A stretch of DNA of 64,000 nt, from positions 1,674,001 to 1,738,000 of the forward strand of contig NZ_QGMP01000001.1 in NCBI RefSeq assembly GCF_003259185.1. Direction: 5' to 3'. Within the stretch, counting starts at the first letter, position 1. Every line of letters begins with the position of its first letter. The notes under the pieces are model-generated. The model saw nothing but the letters and a program-made list of their open reading frames with translations, was not told the origin of the DNA and searched no databases. The DNA is from Isoalcanivorax indicus. GTDB lineage: Bacteria > Pseudomonadota > Gammaproteobacteria > Pseudomonadales > Alcanivoracaceae. A program made the position numbers and the translations under genes. Positions 1-7,388 of this stretch are shown in pieces.

Positions 1-1006
1 CGTGTGCATCACCGATGGACCCCACTTCCACGCCCAGCAGCTTGAGTTTGGTGCTCATGTCCGCGCCTTCAAAACCGCGCGCGGTATCGCCGCTCAGATG
101 CGCGGCGCAGACACGGGCCATTTCATAACCCGGCGCCACCAGGCCATAAATGCGCCCGGACCAGAGCGCCACCTCACCAATGGCAAATATCGACGGGTCC
201 GAGGTGCGGCAGGCATTGTCGACCACCACACCGCCCCGCTCGCCGGTTTCCAGACCGGCCTCGCGGGCCAGTGCATCGGCTGGCCGGATACCGGCAGAAA
301 ACAGCACCATGTCGGTATCCAGCGTTTCACCGTCGGCAAATTCCAGCCGGTAGCGGGACTGCTCCCCGGCCACGATCTGTTGTGTCGCCTTGCTGGTGTG
401 CACCTTGACGCCCAGCGCTTCGATCTTGCGGCGCAGCAAACGGGCACCGCCATCGTCCAGCTGCACCGCCATCAGGCGCGGCGCAAATTCCACCACATGG
501 GTCTCCAGACCCAGATCCTTGAGCGCCTTGGCGGCTTCCAGACCCAGCAGCCCCCCGCCGATCACCACGCCGCTTTTTGATACCGACGCGCTGTCACGAA
601 TGGCTTCCAGGTCCTCGATCGTGCGATACACCAGACAGTGCGGCTGATCGTTCCCGGGAATCGGTGGCACGAAGGGGTAAGAGCCAGTGGCCAGCACCAG
701 CTTGTCATAAGGCACGCGCTCGCCGTTGCTGCTGACCACCACTTTGGTATCACGCTCGATCCGCTCTGCGCGCTCCCCCAGCCGCAACGTCATGCCGTGC
801 TCATCAAAGAACGCCAGCGTGGTCAACGCCAGGTCCTCGGTGGTCGCCCCACTGAACCAGCTGCTCAACTGCACCCGGTCGTACGCCGGGCGGGGCTCTT
901 CACAGAACACCGTGATGTTGTAGCCATGCTCGCGGGCGGCCAGCGCCTCCAGCAGGCTCTGTCCCACCATACCGTTGCCGATAACCACCAGTTCCGGTTT
1001 GCTCAT
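1..1006 (-). CDS. nirB: Assimilatory nitrite reductase large subunit NirB, N-terminal part (cut by window edge)
   Basis: Reading leftward from the ATG at 1006 gives 335 open codons that run off the window. This is the FAD/NAD(P)H-binding part of NirB, which reduces nitrite to ammonium in the cytoplasm. Visible marks are an N-terminal dinucleotide fold (VVIGNGMVGQ), the segment RPAYDRVQLS typical of NirB-class flavoproteins, a second Rossmann motif (VVIGGGLLGLEAA), and the FAD-binding end (DPSIFAIGE). Family members are about 850 residues, so the 4Fe-4S/siroheme half lies outside. It is divergent from narK. Its 5' leader of about 160 nt carries a sigma-54 promoter, an ANTAR hairpin pair and an intrinsic terminator, so expression should need both nitrogen limitation and nitrate or nitrite. 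The 1-335 frame has no internal stop. Confidence 0.95.
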   Translation of the reverse strand, partial: MSKPELVVIGNGMVGQSLLEALAAREHGYNITVFCEEPRPAYDRVQLSSWFSGATTEDLALTTLAFFDEHGMTLRLGERAERIERDTKVVVSSNGERVPYDKLVLATGSYPFVPPIPGNDQPHCLVYRTIEDLEAIRDSASVSKSGVVIGGGLLGLEAAKALKDLGLETHVVEFAPRLMAVQLDDGGARLLRRKIEALGVKVHTSKATQQIVAGEQSRYRLEFADGETLDTDMVLFSAGIRPADALAREAGLETGERGGVVVDNACRTSDPSIFAIGEVALWSGRIYGLVAPGYEMARVCAAHLSGDTARGFEGADMSTKLKLLGVEVGSIGDAH

Positions 1007-1048
1007 GAACACACCGCTCCTTCACCTGTCCGGCCTTTCACAAGGCAC

Positions 1049-1094
1049 AAAAAAAAGGCACCCACCGCCCGGAGGTGACCGGGCCGTGAGCGCC
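1049..1094 (-). terminator. Leader attenuator terminator of nirB
   Basis: On the minus strand a hairpin with a nine-pair outer stem (GGCGCTCAC with GTGGGTGCC, including G-U pairs) and an inner stem GCCCGG/CCGGGC is followed by eight T (plus-strand A at 1049-1056). It lies inside the nirB leader, 43 bases before the start codon, so it must be overridden for nirB to be expressed. Its left arm (1086-1094) shares bases 1088-1094 with the second ANTAR hairpin, making the two structures mutually exclusive. Confidence 0.88.
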
Positions 1095-1157
1095 TTTGCT
1101 CGCAATTTCGTCGTGATCTGTTCTGCGCCCCGCGCGGCTCGCCATTGAGCCGGGCGC
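1088..1157 (-). promoter_or_regulatory. ANTAR-type antiterminator hairpin pair in the nirB leader
   Basis: Hairpin P1 (1135-1152) has stem CGGCTC/GAGCCG and hexaloop AATGGC, with a possible lower stem GCGCC/GGCGC reaching 1125-1157. Hairpin P2 (1088-1101) has stem GAGC/GCTC and hexaloop AAAGGC. Both loops have A at position 1 and G at position 4, the known signature of RNA bound by ANTAR proteins such as NasR. P2 overlaps the terminator at 1049-1094. The inferred regulator is the NIT-ANTAR protein encoded at 9700-11004. Confidence 0.85.
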
Positions 1158-1175
1158 GGCATACACCAGGGAAAG

Positions 1176-1192
1176 AGCAAGAGTTATGCCAG
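1176..1192 (-). promoter_or_regulatory. Sigma-54 promoter of nirB
   Basis: The minus strand reads CTGGCATAACTCTTGCTC: GG (1190-1189), ten bases, then GC (1178-1177), which fits the -24/-12 consensus TGGCAC-N5-TTGC. The predicted start near 1165 is just upstream of the first ANTAR hairpin, the arrangement known from the Klebsiella nas operon. Confidence 0.8.
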
Positions 1193-1322
1193 CTTGCTGC
1201 TGCGGATCACCCGGGACCCGGCAAACGCCTTCACAGCGCAGCCCTGGCGCGCTCTGCCCGCCCACCGGAGCGCCGCTGATCGGGTACACGGCGCGGCACC
1301 TGCGTCGTCTGCCTGCTTCACG

Positions 1323-1344
1323 CTTGTGCACCGCGCACCACAAG
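1323..1344. promoter_or_regulatory. Inverted repeat between nirB and narK, possible activator site
   Basis: CTTGTG and CACAAG flank a ten-base core that contains GCACC-like half-sites. It lies about 85 bases upstream of the narK sigma-54 promoter and about 130 bases upstream of the nirB one, a usual distance for an enhancer-binding activator such as NtrC. The match to the NtrC consensus is only partial. I see nothing else in the remaining intergenic DNA 1193-1425. Confidence 0.3.
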
Positions 1345-1425
1345 AAGGCACGCCGCCACCGTGGCGCCCCCCATGCCACCGCCGGAATCCACCTTGCGGC
1401 CACGGAATATGCCGTGCACGGATAT

Positions 1426-1443
1426 GTGGCATACATCGTGCAT
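1426..1443 (+). promoter_or_regulatory. Sigma-54 promoter of narK
   Basis: GTGGCATACATCGTGCAT has GG at 1428-1429, ten bases, then GC at 1440-1441. The predicted start near 1453 abuts the first ANTAR hairpin at 1455. The placement repeats that seen for nirB and nrtA. Confidence 0.75.
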
Positions 1444-1454
1444 CGTTATGGACA

Positions 1455-1503
1455 GCGCGCAGCAATGGTGCCGCGCGCAACGATTCAACGGGCAACGGCG
1501 CCC
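1455..1503 (+). promoter_or_regulatory. ANTAR-type hairpin pair in the narK leader
   Basis: P1 (1455-1478) has arms GCGCGCAGC and GCCGCGCGC with one mismatch and hexaloop AATGGT. P2 (1490-1503) has stem GGGC/GCCC and hexaloop AACGGC. Both loops carry A1 and G4. No hairpin with a U tract follows between 1504 and 1612, so control here may act through a weaker GC-rich structure, Rho or translation instead of a classical terminator. Confidence 0.75.
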
Positions 1504-1612
1504 ACCCACCCGGCCTTTATTGCCTGCCGGGCAGGTCTGTGGCCGGTGCCCTTCCATGCAGCGTGCCCAGACGGGTGGCCCGGTCCTCGATATCCGCGAG
1601 TACGGAGACTTC

Positions 1613-3088
1613 ATGGCTACACAGCACGCGCGACTCAATCTGCTGAAACTGTCCGAACCCCGCATCCGTCTGCTGCACCTGAGCTGGATGGCGTTCTTTG
1701 TCAGCTTTGTGGTGTGGTTCTCCCATGCCCCGCTGATGGGCGAAATCCGCGAGGTGTTCGATCTGACCAGCGATCAGGTCAAGGCCCTCCTTATTCTTAA
1801 TGTGGCCCTGACGATCCCCGCGCGGGTGGTGATCGGTTCACTGGTGGATCGCTTTGGTCCCCGGCGTGTGTTCGGCGGGCTGCTGATCATCGCCGCGTTG
1901 CCCTGCTGGGCGTTTGCGCTGTCCACGACCTACGAACAGCTTGCCGTGACCCGTCTGCTGCTCGGGTTTGTCGGCGCTGGATTCGTGGTCGGTATCCGCC
2001 TGATCAGTGAATGGTTTCCGGCCCGCGAAGTGGGCCTGGCAGAAGGCGTCTACGGCGGCTGGGGCAATTTCGGTTCCGCCGCCGCCGCCATGACGTTGCC
2101 AACCCTTGCGATGCTGTTCGGCGGCGAAAACGGCTGGCGCTGGGCCATTGCCAGCACCGGGCTGTTGTCCTGCATCTACGGGGTCATCTTTCTCTGGCGC
2201 GCGCGTAATACCCCGGCCGGCGCTTCCTATTTCCGCCCCAAGAAGGCCTCGGCCCTGGAAGTCAGCAGCCGTCGCGATCTCTACTTCTATATGGCCATGT
2301 GCGTGCCCCTGTACAGTGCGCTGCTGGTCATCGTCTGGCGACTGGGCCCGGGCCAGTTGGGCCTTTACGGCCTGAACGCGCAACTCGCGCTGGTGGCCAT
2401 CATCGTGAGTCTGGCCATCGTGCAGCTCTGGCAAATCTGGCGCGTGAATCACGCACGCCTGCGCGAAGGCGTGCCACAACACGACCGCTACCGCTTCCGT
2501 CAGGTCGCCATTCTTGATCTTGCCTATATGGTGACCTTCGGCTCAGAACTGGCCGTGGTCTCCATGCTGCCGTTGTTCTTCATCGACACCTTCGCACTGA
2601 GTGCGGTGTTGGCCGGGGTCCTGGCCTCAGGCTTTGCCTTCATGAACCTGGTGGCCCGTCCGGGGGGCGGCTGGCTGTCTGACCGCTTTGGCCGCAAACG
2701 CTCCCTCAGCATCCTGCTCTGCGGCCTGATGCTCGGCTATGGCCTGATGAGCCAGATCGGTAGCACCTGGCCTCTGGTGCTGGCCGTCATGGCGACCATG
2801 TGTTGCTCGTTCTTCGTGCAGGCCGGCGAAGGCGCCGTGTTTGCCACCGTGCCCCTGATCAAACGCCGTCTGACCGGACAGATCTCTGGCATGGTCGGTG
2901 CTTATGGCAATGCCGGGGCGGTGTGCTTCCTGACCGTACTGACGTTTGTTGATCCGTCGGTCTTCTTCCTGGTGATCGCCGGTTGCGCTGCCGTGACCCT
3001 GGCGGCGGTACAGTGGCTTGACGAACCCCGCGGGCATATTGCCGAAGTGGATGAGAACGGTCAGGTCCAGTTGATCGAGGTAAGCTGA
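1613..3088 (+). CDS. narK: Nitrate/nitrite transporter, NarK/NasA (NNP) family of MFS
   Basis: A 491-residue inner-membrane transporter that brings nitrate into the cell for assimilation. The start ATG at 1613 follows GGAG at 1604; the longer open frame from 1361 would run through the promoter and leader. Twelve hydrophobic segments are visible. Two glycine-rich nitrate signatures of the NNP family are present, [11 protein letters not shown] near residue 148 and GAYGNAGA near residue 429. A long central cytoplasmic stretch lies around residues 225-300, and the MFS A motif appears as DRFGPRR. The stop overlaps the ATG of the kinase/phosphatase gene by one base, so the two are co-translated. 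The pathway role (uptake rather than respiratory exchange) is inferred from the nirB/nrt/nasR context. Confidence 0.92.
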   Translation: MATQHARLNLLKLSEPRIRLLHLSWMAFFVSFVVWFSHAPLMGEIREVFDLTSDQVKALLILNVALTIPARVVIGSLVDRFGPRRVFGGLLIIAALPCWAFALSTTYEQLAVTRLLLGFVGAGFVVGIRLISEWFPAREVGLAEGVYGGWGNFGSAAAAMTLPTLAMLFGGENGWRWAIASTGLLSCIYGVIFLWRARNTPAGASYFRPKKASALEVSSRRDLYFYMAMCVPLYSALLVIVWRLGPGQLGLYGLNAQLALVAIIVSLAIVQLWQIWRVNHARLREGVPQHDRYRFRQVAILDLAYMVTFGSELAVVSMLPLFFIDTFALSAVLAGVLASGFAFMNLVARPGGGWLSDRFGRKRSLSILLCGLMLGYGLMSQIGSTWPLVLAVMATMCCSFFVQAGEGAVFATVPLIKRRLTGQISGMVGAYGNAGAVCFLTVLTFVDPSVFFLVIAGCAAVTLAAVQWLDEPRGHIAEVDENGQVQLIEVS

Positions 3089-4809
3089 TGACGAGTATGC
3101 CGGACATGGCGGATACCCTGGACGTGCCACAAGGCTCACCACCCGGCACACCCCAGGGCGCCACGCAAGACGCGGCCACCAGCAGCTTGCGTGTGCGCGT
3201 GGGCCAGTGCAGCGAGTGCGGCGTAAAACCGCATAATCAGGATGCTGTGGCGGTGCGCTTGCCGGCGGGCGAACCGCTGCGCACCAAGGGTCTTGTGGCG
3301 GCGCTGGCCGACGGCCTCAGCTCCGCCGAGGCCGGTCGTGAGGCGGCGGAGGCCTGCGTGCTCGGTTTTATCAATGACTACTACGCCACCCCGTCACTCT
3401 GGAGTGTGCCGCGCTCGGCCCAGCGCGTGCTGGAAGCGCTTAACCGCTGGCTATGCCGCCGCACGCTCGCCGGTGAAGATCACCTGTGCACCCTGTCGGT
3501 GCTGATTCTTCGCTCGCGACTGGCGCACCTGTTCCAGGTGGGCGATTCACGTATCTGGCGGCTGCGCGGGCGACAGCTGGAATGCCTGACCGAGGACCAT
3601 AGCCGTCAGGCCGGTGGCCGGCGCCTGCTGACCCGCGCCATGGGCGGGGACACGCGGCTGGATGTCGATTACCGGCATTGCGATCTGCAACAGGGTGACA
3701 TTTTTCTGCTGACCAGCGATGGCGTCCATGATGCCCTGCCCTGGCCCGTGATCGAGGACACCCTGCTCGGCTCGGAAAACCCGCAAGTGGCGGCCGACAA
3801 CCTGGTGCGTTTTGCCCTGAATAATGGCAGCCGCGACAACGTCAGCTGCCAGGTGCTCGAAGTGATCAGCCTGCCGGATGCGAGCGCGGACGACGCTCTG
3901 GCCAGCCTGCGCGAGCTGCCCCTGCCGCCCCCCCTGGCACCAGGCATGCGCATTGACAACCTGACCGTCGTGCATGAACTCTACGCCAGTGCGCGCAGTC
4001 ATCTTTATCTGGTGCGCGACGGTGAAGGGCAGCTCAGCGCCCTCAAGGCGCCGTCGATCAATCTGGAAGACGAACCGGAGGCACTCACCCGCTTTGCCCT
4101 GGAGGGCTGGATCGGAGCACGTCTGCGTAGCGCACATTTGCTCCGGCCGCTGCCACCGGAGGGCCCGCAGAGTTGCCTCTATCAGCGACTCGAATACATC
4201 GACGGCGTCACCTTGCGGCAGTGGCTGCGCGAACACCCCGATGCAGCGGTGGAAGAAAAGCTCTACCTCGCCGATCAACTGCTCAATGGCCTGCGTGCCC
4301 TGCACCGCGCCGATGTCATTCATGGCGACCTGAAACCGGACAACATCATGGTCGACCGCCACGGGCTGGTGAAACTGATCGACTTCGGCAGCTGCTATTG
4401 TCGCGGCCTGGATCAGCCGCCACCACCACTGCCGCTGGGAACACGACACTACACCGCACGTCATGTCAGCGCCGGCGCTGCACCCGATGAACGCGCAGAC
4501 TTGTATGCCGCCGCCGTGATTATCCACGAAATGCTTACCGGCACCCTGCCCGACCCGGACAAACCCGCCCTGCGCCTGCAGCAACACAATGCCTTTGTGC
4601 CCATGTGGCTCAACCAGGCACTGCAACGTGCCCTGCACCCGGATGCCATCCCCTATGCCGATGCCGCCGAATTCCGGGCAGCACTGCGCAGCCCGGCCCA
4701 TCATCCGGCGGTCATCACTTCGCAGCAACGCAACACCTTGCGCGCCTGGCAGGCCAGCACCGTGGTCCTGCTGCTGTTGCTGCTGCTCAGCCTCGCCTTG
4801 CATGTGTGA
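3088..4809 (+). CDS. PP2C phosphatase / Ser-Thr protein kinase fusion with C-terminal membrane anchor
   Basis: This 573-residue bifunctional protein is translationally coupled to narK. Residues about 30-260 form a PP2C domain with metal-site aspartates (ALADGLSS near 75, LTSDGVHD near 211, SRDNVSCQ near 248). Residues about 290-545 form a Hanks-type kinase: ALKAP lysine near 320, catalytic loop HGDLKPDN at 412-419, DFG at 432. The last about 18 residues are a leucine-rich single membrane segment, giving a tail anchor with both enzymes in the cytoplasm. Genes of this architecture recur beside nitrate transporters in Pseudomonas-like bacteria but their substrate is not established. Phosphorylation of NarK or a nitrogen regulator is a reasonable guess only. 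Confidence 0.88.
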   Translation: MTSMPDMADTLDVPQGSPPGTPQGATQDAATSSLRVRVGQCSECGVKPHNQDAVAVRLPAGEPLRTKGLVAALADGLSSAEAGREAAEACVLGFINDYYATPSLWSVPRSAQRVLEALNRWLCRRTLAGEDHLCTLSVLILRSRLAHLFQVGDSRIWRLRGRQLECLTEDHSRQAGGRRLLTRAMGGDTRLDVDYRHCDLQQGDIFLLTSDGVHDALPWPVIEDTLLGSENPQVAADNLVRFALNNGSRDNVSCQVLEVISLPDASADDALASLRELPLPPPLAPGMRIDNLTVVHELYASARSHLYLVRDGEGQLSALKAPSINLEDEPEALTRFALEGWIGARLRSAHLLRPLPPEGPQSCLYQRLEYIDGVTLRQWLREHPDAAVEEKLYLADQLLNGLRALHRADVIHGDLKPDNIMVDRHGLVKLIDFGSCYCRGLDQPPPPLPLGTRHYTARHVSAGAAPDERADLYAAAVIIHEMLTGTLPDPDKPALRLQQHNAFVPMWLNQALQRALHPDAIPYADAAEFRAALRSPAHHPAVITSQQRNTLRAWQASTVVLLLLLLLSLALHV

Positions 4810-4852
4810 CCCTGGCATGCGGCGTCGTCCTCGCTCATTTTTCGGGCATGGT

Positions 4853-4880
4853 TGCACCGGGATAACGCAACTCCGGTGCC
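4853..4880. promoter_or_regulatory. TGCACC / GGTGCC half-sites upstream of nrtA
   Basis: Opposed half-sites TGCACC (4853-4858) and GGTGCC (4875-4880) lie about 125-150 bases upstream of the nrtA sigma-54 promoter. The halves resemble NtrC half-sites, but the 16-base gap is wider than the usual palindrome. No coding sequence was seen in 4810-5169; the rest of this gap holds the promoter, leader and terminator listed separately. Confidence 0.3.
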
Positions 4881-5002
4881 ACCTGCTCTCCTGCCAGCCA
4901 GGGAACGGACCTTTCGCTCACGCGTCGTAAGCCTCACAAGTCACTGATAAATATTTACTTATCCTGCGCATACCGCTGTCTGACCCGAGCCTTCCAGTAA
5001 AG

Positions 5003-5020
5003 CTGGCACACTTCCTGCTT
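5003..5020 (+). promoter_or_regulatory. Sigma-54 promoter of nrtABC
   Basis: CTGGCACACTTCCTGCTT has GG at 5005-5006, ten bases, GC at 5017-5018, close to the -24/-12 consensus. The predicted start near 5030 sits at the foot of the first leader hairpin. Confidence 0.8.
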
Positions 5021-5025
5021 TTATC

Positions 5026-5090
5026 CCTGTGTGCAACAGGATCAATGCGGGTCCTGTTTGCACAGGTCAATTTGTCGGGCAATGGCGCCC
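5026..5090 (+). promoter_or_regulatory. ANTAR-type antiterminator hairpin pair in the nrtA leader
   Basis: P1 has a nine-pair stem AACAGGATC/GGTCCTGTT (5035-5043 with 5050-5058) and hexaloop AATGCG; outer arms CCTGTG and CACAGG extend it, with small bulges. P2 (5077-5090) has stem GGGC/GCCC and hexaloop AATGGC. Both loops have A1 and G4. The right arm of P2 is part of the left arm of the terminator at 5086-5134, so P2 and the terminator cannot form together. Confidence 0.88.
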
Positions 5091-5134
5091 ACACGTATTT
5101 CGGCTTCGGCCTGGTACGCGTGGGCGTTTTTTTT
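5086..5134 (+). terminator. Leader attenuator terminator of nrtABC
   Basis: Arms CGCCCACACG (5086-5095) and CGCGTGGGCG (5117-5126) pair with a single mismatch and are followed by eight T (5127-5134), with a second T run at 5138-5145. It is 36 bases before the nrtA start codon, inside the leader, and forms an attenuator with the overlapping P2 hairpin. Confidence 0.9.
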
Positions 5135-5169
5135 GGATTTTTTTTCGGGAACGGAAAGAGGGATACGTC

Positions 5170-6504
5170 ATGAGCAAGGTACCGGGCCAGGCACAGGACA
5201 AGGCGTCACCGCTAAGCCACAGCGGCCAGCAACGCCGGGATTTTCTCAAGCAATCGGCAGCAGCGCTCGGCGGCGCCACGCTTGCTGCCCCGCTGCTGAC
5301 AGGTCGGGCGCGGGCCAGTGCCGGCACGCCTGAAACACGCACGGCCAAGTTGGGTTTTATTGCGCTGACGGATGCTGCCCCGCTTTTTGTCGCAGCGGAA
5401 AAAGGTTTCTTTGCCAAGCACGGCATGCCCGATGTCGAGGTGCTCAAACAATCGTCCTGGGGCACCACGCGGGACAATCTGGTGCTGGGGTCGCGCCGTA
5501 ACGGCATTGATGGTGCGCATATCCTGACGCCCATGCCCTACCTTATTTCCACCGGCGCCATGACGGCCAACAATCAGCCGACCCCGATGTATATTGTGGC
5601 CCGACTGAACCTGGCCGGGCAGTGCATTTCTGTGGGCCGGGAGTACGCCGATCTGAAAGTCGGCGTGGACACCACGGAGTTCGCCAGCGCGCTGGCCGCC
5701 AAACGTGCCCGGGGCGATGCCGTACGCGCGGCCATGACCTTTCCGGGCGGCACCCATGACCTGTGGATTCGTTACTGGCTGGCTGCCGGTGGCATTGATC
5801 CGAACAGCGATATTTCCACCATCGTGGTCCCACCCGCACAGATGGTGGCCAACATGCGCGTCGGCAGCATGGATACCTTCTGTGTCTGCGAACCGTGGAA
5901 CGAACAGCTGATCCGCCAGAATATCGGCTACACCGCCAACACCACCGGCGAGCTGTGGCACAACCATCCGGAAAAAGCACTCGGCCTGCGCGCCGATTAT
6001 GTCGAACAGAACCCCAATGCCACGAAAGCACTGATCAAGGCCGTCATGGAAGCGCAGATGTACTGCGAGCAACCGGAAAACATCGAAGAAGTGGCGCGCA
6101 TCTGCTCACGCCGTCGCTGGATCAACGCACCCTATGACGACATCATCCAGCGCATGCAGGGTCACTTCGACTATGGCACCGGTCGTGTGGTGGAAAACAG
6201 TCCGCATCGCATGCGCTACTGGAATGATCAGGCATCCTACCCGTTCAAGAGCCATGACCTCTGGTTCCTGACAGAAAACATCCGCTGGGGCTATCTGCCC
6301 CGTGATCTGGATATGCAGGCCCTGGTGGACAGCGTCAATCGCGAAGACCTCTGGCGGGCCGCCGCGGCGGAACTGGGTATCGACAAGTCAGCGATCCCCG
6401 AAGGCACCTCACGCGGCAAGGAAACTTTTTTTGACGGCAAGGTGTTTGATCCTGAAAACCCGCTTGCTTACCTGGACACCCTGGCCATCAAGCGCATGCG
6501 CTGA
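5170..6504 (+). CDS. nrtA: Nitrate ABC transporter substrate-binding protein NrtA, Tat-exported
   Basis: A 444-residue periplasmic nitrate/nitrite-binding protein of the NrtA/TauA-like family, feeding the NrtBC transporter. The ATG at 5170 follows GAGGG at 5158-5162; the longer frame from 5029 would include the leader hairpins and is rejected. A twin-arginine signal is clear: RRDFLK at residues 22-27, then an alanine-rich hydrophobic stretch ending near ARASA. The mature part begins with KLGFIALTDAAPLFVAAEKG, the usual start of this family, and has the length expected for NrtA. It is the first gene of nrtABC, with a sigma-54 promoter and an ANTAR attenuator upstream. Two nitrate uptake systems, NarK and Nrt, are therefore encoded in one locus. 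Confidence 0.93.
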   Translation: MSKVPGQAQDKASPLSHSGQQRRDFLKQSAAALGGATLAAPLLTGRARASAGTPETRTAKLGFIALTDAAPLFVAAEKGFFAKHGMPDVEVLKQSSWGTTRDNLVLGSRRNGIDGAHILTPMPYLISTGAMTANNQPTPMYIVARLNLAGQCISVGREYADLKVGVDTTEFASALAAKRARGDAVRAAMTFPGGTHDLWIRYWLAAGGIDPNSDISTIVVPPAQMVANMRVGSMDTFCVCEPWNEQLIRQNIGYTANTTGELWHNHPEKALGLRADYVEQNPNATKALIKAVMEAQMYCEQPENIEEVARICSRRRWINAPYDDIIQRMQGHFDYGTGRVVENSPHRMRYWNDQASYPFKSHDLWFLTENIRWGYLPRDLDMQALVDSVNREDLWRAAAAELGIDKSAIPEGTSRGKETFFDGKVFDPENPLAYLDTLAIKRMR

Positions 6505-6527
6505 GGCCCTGAACCGGAGATGCTGTC

Positions 6528-7388
6528 ATGACGACTCACGCTTCTGTTTCTCCCCTGGCTTCCCTGGCCTCGCGTATGTCGGCGGCCAGCGACGTCTGGC
6601 CGCGCCTGCGCTATGTTTTGCTGGAGCGCATCCTGCCACCCGTACTGGTCACCACCGCGCTGCTGGTCATCTGGGAACTGCTGTGCCGTGGTGAAGGTGC
6701 GCTGCTGCCCGCGCCCAGTACCGTGGTCACAGACACCTGGGACCTGATCGTCAACCCCTTCTATGACTATGGCGGGAACGACGTCGGCATGGCCTGGCAG
6801 ATCCTGGCCTCGCTGGAACGGGTGGCCTACGGCTATACCCTGGCGGTGTTTGCCGGTGTCGGACTGGGCGTGCTGATCGGCCAGTCTACCTGGGCGATGC
6901 GCGGCCTTGATCCGATCTTCCAGGTACTGCGCACCGTACCGCCCCTGGCCTGGCTGCCCATTTCCCTGGCCGGTTTCCAGGACAGCAACCCCTCGGCCAT
7001 CTTCGTGATCTTCATTACCGCCATCTGGCCGATCATCATCAATACCTCGGTCGGCATCCGGAATATTCCCGAGGACTACCGCAACGTCTCGCGCGTGGTG
7101 CGTCTCAATGGCCACGAATATTTCCGCAAGATCATGTTACCGGCGGCCGCACCCTACATCTTCTCCGGGCTGCGCATTGGTGTGGGCCTGTCCTGGCTGG
7201 CGATTGTCGCCGCCGAAATGCTCATCGGTGGTGTCGGTATCGGCTTCTTTATCTGGGACGCCTGGAACGCCTCGCTCATCAGCGACATCGTTCTGGCACT
7301 GGTTTACGTCGGCATCGTCGGCTTCATGCTTGACCGGCTGGTAATGCTGGCAGGCAACTGGGTAACACGCGGAGAAGGAGGCAAATAA
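6528..7388 (+). CDS. nrtB: Nitrate ABC transporter permease NrtB
   Basis: A 286-residue inner-membrane permease of the BPD_transp_1 type, partner of NrtA and NrtC in ATP-driven nitrate import. Six or so hydrophobic segments are visible. The EAA-like coupling loop reads YRNVSRVVRLNGHEYFRKIMLPAAAPYIFSG broken across residues about 186-216, and the family segment PPLAWLPISLAGF is present near residue 143. It starts 23 bases after nrtA with GGAG at 6515-6518, and its stop overlaps the nrtC start (TAATG), so the three genes form one operon. Confidence 0.93.
   Translation: MTTHASVSPLASLASRMSAASDVWPRLRYVLLERILPPVLVTTALLVIWELLCRGEGALLPAPSTVVTDTWDLIVNPFYDYGGNDVGMAWQILASLERVAYGYTLAVFAGVGLGVLIGQSTWAMRGLDPIFQVLRTVPPLAWLPISLAGFQDSNPSAIFVIFITAIWPIIINTSVGIRNIPEDYRNVSRVVRLNGHEYFRKIMLPAAAPYIFSGLRIGVGLSWLAIVAAEMLIGGVGIGFFIWDAWNASLISDIVLALVYVGIVGFMLDRLVMLAGNWVTRGEGGK

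Noticed and set aside
1504-1612. Possible terminator in the narK leader
   Set aside because: CACCCGGCC can pair with GGCCGGTG and CCTGC with GCAGG, but no U tract follows either, so I did not call a terminator.
3547-4857. 436-codon open frame on the minus strand
   Set aside because: Antisense to the PP2C/kinase gene.
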